64,000 nucleotides of DNA from the NCBI GenBank assembly GCA_036267635.1, contig DATAVR010000109.1, positions 1 through 64,000 of the forward strand, written 5' to 3'. This stretch comes from JADGRB01 sp036267635 (GTDB taxonomy: Bacteria > Myxococcota_A > Polyangia > Fen-1088). The position numbers and the translations under genes were made by a program. The notes beneath the pieces were generated by a model, which was not told where the DNA came from, made no database searches, and saw nothing but the letters and a program-made list of their open reading frames with translations. Shown piece after piece: positions 60,503 to 64,000 of the stretch (its first letter is position 1; each line of letters starts with the position of its first letter).

Positions 60503-61658
60503 GTTCGCCTCCTCCTTCGAGAACCTGAGGAGCCGAGCGACCACCGGCAACCGGAACCGTGACCCAAAAATGACAACCTCGCCCGTCCTTCGACTCAGCG
60601 CCTATCTGTCCCCCCTGTAAGCTGATGGCCTGACGGGCGATCGCCAAGCCCAGCCCCGTCCCCGGTTTCTCGGAGCTGCCGCGATGGTAGGGCTCGAAGA
60701 TCTTCTCCAGATCATCGGCTGAGATTCCGCGACAATTGTCGCGCACGTGAATGACCGCCTGCCGTTCGCCGGCCTCGAGCGTGACCTCGACCCTCCCATG
60801 ATCGGTGTACTTCACCGCGTTGTCCGCCAGGTTTTGGATCGCGGAGATCATCAACGTTGGATCCGCCCGTACGATGATCTCGGGATCGTAGGACGACTCG
60901 AGCACGAGTCCCTTGCGGCGCGCCTCGGCGCGTGCAGCCGTCAATGCATCTTCCATGAAATCGGTTACCCGCAGCTCCCGGATCACGGGCTCCTCCTGGC
61001 CGGCCGCCAGCTTGCCGGCGAGAAGCGCCTGCTCGATGAGACGCTTCGTCCGGCCAAGGCCGCGATCGAGAAGATCGAGCACCCGGGAGGAGCTGGCCAA
61101 GAGCTTGGGATCTTTTCGCAGTTGTGAGGCGGCCAAGCTGGCGGTGGTGAGCGGGTTGCGGAGCTCGTGGGTGAGAAACCCGAGATGCTCTGCCTCCTGC
61201 TGGTGTGTCTTGTAGTCCCGTGACTCGACGTAGCTTTTCACCGAGGTCGCGATCGCGGCGTCCATGAGATCCGCCAGCATGACGACGAGCAGCCCATCCG
61301 ATGGATCGATGGCGATGCGCTGAGCCACCCGCCGCAGGGTCACGAACTCGTAGACCAATTGATCGATGTCGAATCCCAGGCGGACCCGGGTCAGGGCATG
61401 CTCTTTGGCCACGCGTTGCCAGGCGGCCGTGCCGCCGATCTCAGCGCTTTCAGAATTGCGCAGCGCTTCGGCCAGGTGCTTCAAATAGTCTCCGATGCTG
61501 TCGCGCAGCTCCGACGGGGTGACCACGTGTCCGGCCTTTTCAGCGTCTTCACCTACGCGCGCCAGCCATCCGGCGACGATGTCCGCGTGGTGACGTTCGA
61601 TGGCGGCGGCGAGGGTGAGCTTTCGCGCCTCATCCGTGGCTGGTTCCTGCGCTGTCAT
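60480..61658 (-). CDS. Histidine kinase with RsbRD-like N-terminal domain
   Basis: A 392-aa soluble kinase: N-terminal helical RsbRD-like region (ADIVAGWLARVGEDAEKAG; WQRVAKEHALTRVRLGFDID; LVYEFVTLRRVAQRIAI), HisKA with His164 (GFLTHELRNPLTTASLAAS), HATPase with N-box IQNLADNAVKYTD, DNCRGIS and GTGLGLAIARQAI. No membrane helix, so it senses something inside the cell. It is followed, with overlap, by the single-domain response regulator. Confidence 0.93.
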   Translation of the reverse strand: MTAQEPATDEARKLTLAAAIERHHADIVAGWLARVGEDAEKAGHVVTPSELRDSIGDYLKHLAEALRNSESAEIGGTAAWQRVAKEHALTRVRLGFDIDQLVYEFVTLRRVAQRIAIDPSDGLLVVMLADLMDAAIATSVKSYVESRDYKTHQQEAEHLGFLTHELRNPLTTASLAASQLRKDPKLLASSSRVLDLLDRGLGRTKRLIEQALLAGKLAAGQEEPVIRELRVTDFMEDALTAARAEARRKGLVLESSYDPEIIVRADPTLMISAIQNLADNAVKYTDHGRVEVTLEAGERQAVIHVRDNCRGISADDLEKIFEPYHRGSSEKPGTGLGLAIARQAISLQGGQIGAESKDGRGCHFWVTVPVAGGRSAPQVLEGGGEHGKGTGD

Positions 61659-61821
61659 GGAGAGCCTCCGAGGCGATTCGACCCGACCTCAGTGAGATGT
61701 GCTCGGAAACAGGACATGAAAGTAAGTACCTCCCCGTAATTGTAGGGCGCTGACCGAGCGGCCTGGGACTTCCGAGACGTTTGATTGCGTTTGGTGGATT
61801 GCGTCCCCATAGGTGTAGTTC

Positions 61822-62631
61822 ATGCGGGGGGCGTGGTGGAGCGGGCTGGCGGTGGTGGCGCTCGTCGGATGCTCGAGCGGAAGCCAGAGGAATCCGACCG
61901 ACGCGTTCGCTTCCGGCGGGACGGCCGGCGGAACAGCGGGCCATCCCGGTGCGGGAGGCGGGAACGGCGGCGTCGGTGGAGCGCCGTCGGCTGCAACCGA
62001 CACGAATCCCGCCAACCCGCACGTGACCAGCACGCCGCCGTCTTCGCCAAACGGACCGCCCGTGACAGCTCCGCCGGGAAGCGGCGGAGTGAGCGGCGCC
62101 GGTACAGGTGGCGGTCCTGCTCAGGGGAGCGGCGGAACAACGGGAGGCGCGAGCGGCGGAACAACGGGAGGCGCGAGCGGCGGTGCCTCGGGCGGCACCG
62201 GCGGAGGCGCGGCCGGCACGCTCGGATCGGGGGGTGTGTCGGGCGGCGGGATCACCGACGCGGGCACGCCGGTGGACGCCAGCCCCGGTCGCGACGCCGC
62301 GGTGACCGGCTCGAACGGCGACATCCCGGCGACCTGGGCCACCGTCGATTGTGTCGGCGGACCCTGCGGCCCACCGGGCGTCTGCGTGAACCTCGACTTT
62401 CTGTTCGTGGCCTGCGCGATCTGCGGCGGCGAGGATCAGGTCTGTTGCCCTCCGTACGCCGCCAGCGATCCATGGCTCGGCACCTGCGGGGCGGGCCTGG
62501 TGTGCGCCCACAATCCGAACTTCCAGGCCAATCCACCGCTCGATCTGGTCCAGGACGTCTGCCAGGTCCCGAACTCGCCGCCTCCCTCCGACGGAGGCTT
62601 GAACCACGAACGCCTCCTCATCGCGCCTTAG
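61822..62631 (+). CDS. Lipoprotein with Gly-rich linker and Cys-rich domain
   Basis: A 269-aa lipoprotein: lipobox VVALVGCSS, about 150 residues of Gly/Ser/Thr/Ala-rich linker with short repeats (GGTTGGASGG twice), then a Cys-rich C-terminal domain with about 11 Cys (ATVDCVGGPCGPPGVCVNLD; FVACAICGGEDQVCCPPYAA; CGAGLVCAHNP), probably disulphide-knitted. This plan is common in myxobacterial surface lipoproteins of unknown function. Its stop touches the stop region of the convergent partial gene. Confidence 0.78.
   Translation: MRGAWWSGLAVVALVGCSSGSQRNPTDAFASGGTAGGTAGHPGAGGGNGGVGGAPSAATDTNPANPHVTSTPPSSPNGPPVTAPPGSGGVSGAGTGGGPAQGSGGTTGGASGGTTGGASGGASGGTGGGAAGTLGSGGVSGGGITDAGTPVDASPGRDAAVTGSNGDIPATWATVDCVGGPCGPPGVCVNLDFLFVACAICGGEDQVCCPPYAASDPWLGTCGAGLVCAHNPNFQANPPLDLVQDVCQVPNSPPPSDGGLNHERLLIAP
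62128..62175. repeat. 24-base direct repeat, two copies
   Basis: Two identical copies of a 24-base unit beginning AGCGGCGGAACAACGGGAGG, in frame inside the Gly-rich linker of the lipoprotein gene. Likely a recent slip duplication that lengthens the linker by eight residues. Confidence 0.85.
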
Positions 62632-64000
62632 TCAGAGATTCGTTCCGATGTTGCCGATCGTGATGCTCGGTCCAAAGAGAAACGACCAGTGGCTGGCGGT
62701 GAGCATGGTCGTTCCCGATAGGTAGGTGTAGTCGCTGCGCAGCTCGTAGGCGATCCAGGCGTGCAGGTTGACCGCCGCCTGGGTCGGCTCGCCGCGGTTG
62801 CCGATGGGGATGCTCACCCCCACGCCGCCCAACACCGCCAGGGTCGGCGGAAAGTTGTAGTTCGGCGTCGAGGCCAGGCCGACGCCCATCGCTCCGAGCT
62901 CGAGGCCGATCAACCCCTCATGACCCTCCGGATCGAGCCAGGTCAGGCGCGACAGCACGCCGAAGTTCAGGGTCAGGACGCCGCTCGGTGCGGTGATGTG
63001 AAACAGCCCGGTGGGGATGGCGGCGGTGGCGTAAAAGCGAAGATGGCCCTCGCCCACCACGAGCGTCCATTGCACGGCGGGGAGCGAGGTCCGCGTTTCG
63101 CTCGCGCCGACGTAGCGCGCGTCGTCCGCCACGTGCGCGATCCGCACCGTGACGCGATCGAACTGCGCCTTGACGCCGCGAATCCAGAAAATGCGGGCCT
63201 CCGGGCCGGGGCGCAGGACCATGCGCTCGCTGACGTGGGCATCCGAGCGCGGGCTGTCGTCGACCTTGGTCACGTCGATCTCGACCGTCAGGTCCTGCGT
63301 GCCGTCCTGGGGCGCGAAACGTTCGCGGTGGATGACCACCCGACAGCCGTCGCGGCGGGCGAAGGGGATCGAGGTCCGTTTCCCCGGCACGATCCGTTGC
63401 GGGCTGCCCCGCTCGTCCGTGCAGATCAGCTCCACCAGGGGCGTCGGCCCGAGCGCCGACGGGCCGATGGGTGCCGGGATGCTGACCTCGCGAATGGGTC
63501 GCTGAAGCGATTCACTCACGACGGCGAGATTCGTCGCCGCGAACGGTGAGGGCAGGCCGTCGACGCGATACCCGAAGCGAAGCGCCACGAAGCCACCGAC
63601 CCCCTCCTCGCCGCGGATGCGCGGGCCGCCGGCGTCGGTGGTGACGCGGTAGGCGCCCTCCTCGGCCAGCGGGACCAGATGCGCCTGGTTTCCGACGGGC
63701 GCCACGTGGACCTCGGCGTCTCGGTTGGTGGGAAGAAAATCGATCGGTCCGTGGCCGGGGATCTCCAGCGTCGCCCGGGGCAGCGGCGCGGCACGGGTTG
63801 CGGCGTGCGCGACCGCGATGACCGACCCATCGGCCTCTGGCCGGCTCGCCGTCAAGGTGAGGGTCGCGTCCTCGAGGTCGCCGACCGAGAGCAGGACGAG
63901 CAGCGAATTGTTCTCCTTGGCCGTCCGGACCACCGTCGCCGGCTCCCCGTTGGCCGTCCAGCGCAACTCGCCGGCGTCGCCGCCGCAACGTCCGCCCAGC
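62632..64000 (-). CDS. Partial protein with C-terminal barrel-like part
   Basis: The frame is open to the right edge, so the N-terminus is missing; about 455 residues are visible. The first part is Ig/beta-sandwich-like (SLLVLLSVGDLEDATLTLTA; RATLEIPGHGPIDFLPTNRD), the last ~120 residues (TLNFGVLSRLTWLDPEGHEG; LAVLGGVGVSIPIGNRG; SFLFGPSITIGNIGTNL) look like strands of an outer-membrane barrel. No family recognised. It may be a surface or outer-membrane protein with an extracellular or periplasmic domain. Confidence 0.7.
   Translation of the reverse strand, partial: LGGRCGGDAGELRWTANGEPATVVRTAKENNSLLVLLSVGDLEDATLTLTASRPEADGSVIAVAHAATRAAPLPRATLEIPGHGPIDFLPTNRDAEVHVAPVGNQAHLVPLAEEGAYRVTTDAGGPRIRGEEGVGGFVALRFGYRVDGLPSPFAATNLAVVSESLQRPIREVSIPAPIGPSALGPTPLVELICTDERGSPQRIVPGKRTSIPFARRDGCRVVIHRERFAPQDGTQDLTVEIDVTKVDDSPRSDAHVSERMVLRPGPEARIFWIRGVKAQFDRVTVRIAHVADDARYVGASETRTSLPAVQWTLVVGEGHLRFYATAAIPTGLFHITAPSGVLTLNFGVLSRLTWLDPEGHEGLIGLELGAMGVGLASTPNYNFPPTLAVLGGVGVSIPIGNRGEPTQAAVNLHAWIAYELRSDYTYLSGTTMLTASHWSFLFGPSITIGNIGTNL

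Overview
The window is uniformly G+C-rich (apart from one AT-richer patch), densely packed, and rich in secreted lipoproteins with Gly/Ser/Ala linkers, two CotH-type proteins, a MopE-like metal-binding tail, a DUF4388 protein, hybrid histidine kinases and small stress proteins. This style suggests a myxobacterium-like member of Myxococcota (Polyangia); that is inference from gene content, since no rRNA or other marker gene is present. I saw no tRNA, rRNA, CRISPR array, transposase or phage gene.

Region 1 (1-21341) looks like one carbohydrate-use locus. It starts with a sugar ABC importer (partial ATPase plus lipoprotein binding protein, leftward) and a DUF6786 mutarotase-like protein. An overlapping four-gene operon follows that matches oxidative L-fucose breakdown: lactonase, SDR dehydrogenase, L-fuconate dehydratase and FAH-family hydrolase. 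Next come a Na+/sugar symporter with a small membrane protein and a cytochrome c lipoprotein, then a seven-gene run of two outer-membrane beta-barrels, three CBM11-like lipoproteins and two tandem GH74 xyloglucanases. Xyloglucan side chains carry galactose and L-fucose, and galactokinase with a sugar nucleotidyltransferase lies just beyond (22991-25062). The parts therefore fit a xyloglucan system built without SusC/SusD or TonB. This is the best candidate for an undescribed system here.

Region 2 (21423-22873) is an AT-richer patch wedged between the GH74 genes and galK. It holds two frameshifted genes (one with a JAMM-like HxH...SxxD motif) and a small secreted protein, and looks like foreign DNA in decay.

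Region 3 (25073-36999) is mixed housekeeping and envelope: a DUF4388/TPR protein, a PA14 protein, a PfkB kinase, a RIO kinase, a DUF3109 protein, a lipoprotein pair, a GlsB-type membrane protein, a large AsmA/TamB-like protein, and a DUF748 plus peptidoglycan-binding pair. Region 4 (37056-42599) has a Gly-rich repeat lipoprotein and two divergent CotH-family proteins. Region 5 (42797-49072) is a tightly overlapping signalling operon: hybrid kinase with three receivers, CheR, CheB without receiver, REC-HK-REC kinase.

Region 6 (49114-64000) contains an MDR reductase, a BON protein and other small stress-type proteins, an ArsR regulator flanked by SRPBCC proteins, a transaldolase, a GT4 glycosyltransferase, a broken phosphoesterase, a histidine kinase/response regulator pair, and a partial protein running off the right edge. 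Many starts are GTG or TTG, and 1-4 base overlaps (ATGA, GTGA, TAATG, TGATG) are the normal operon joint here.
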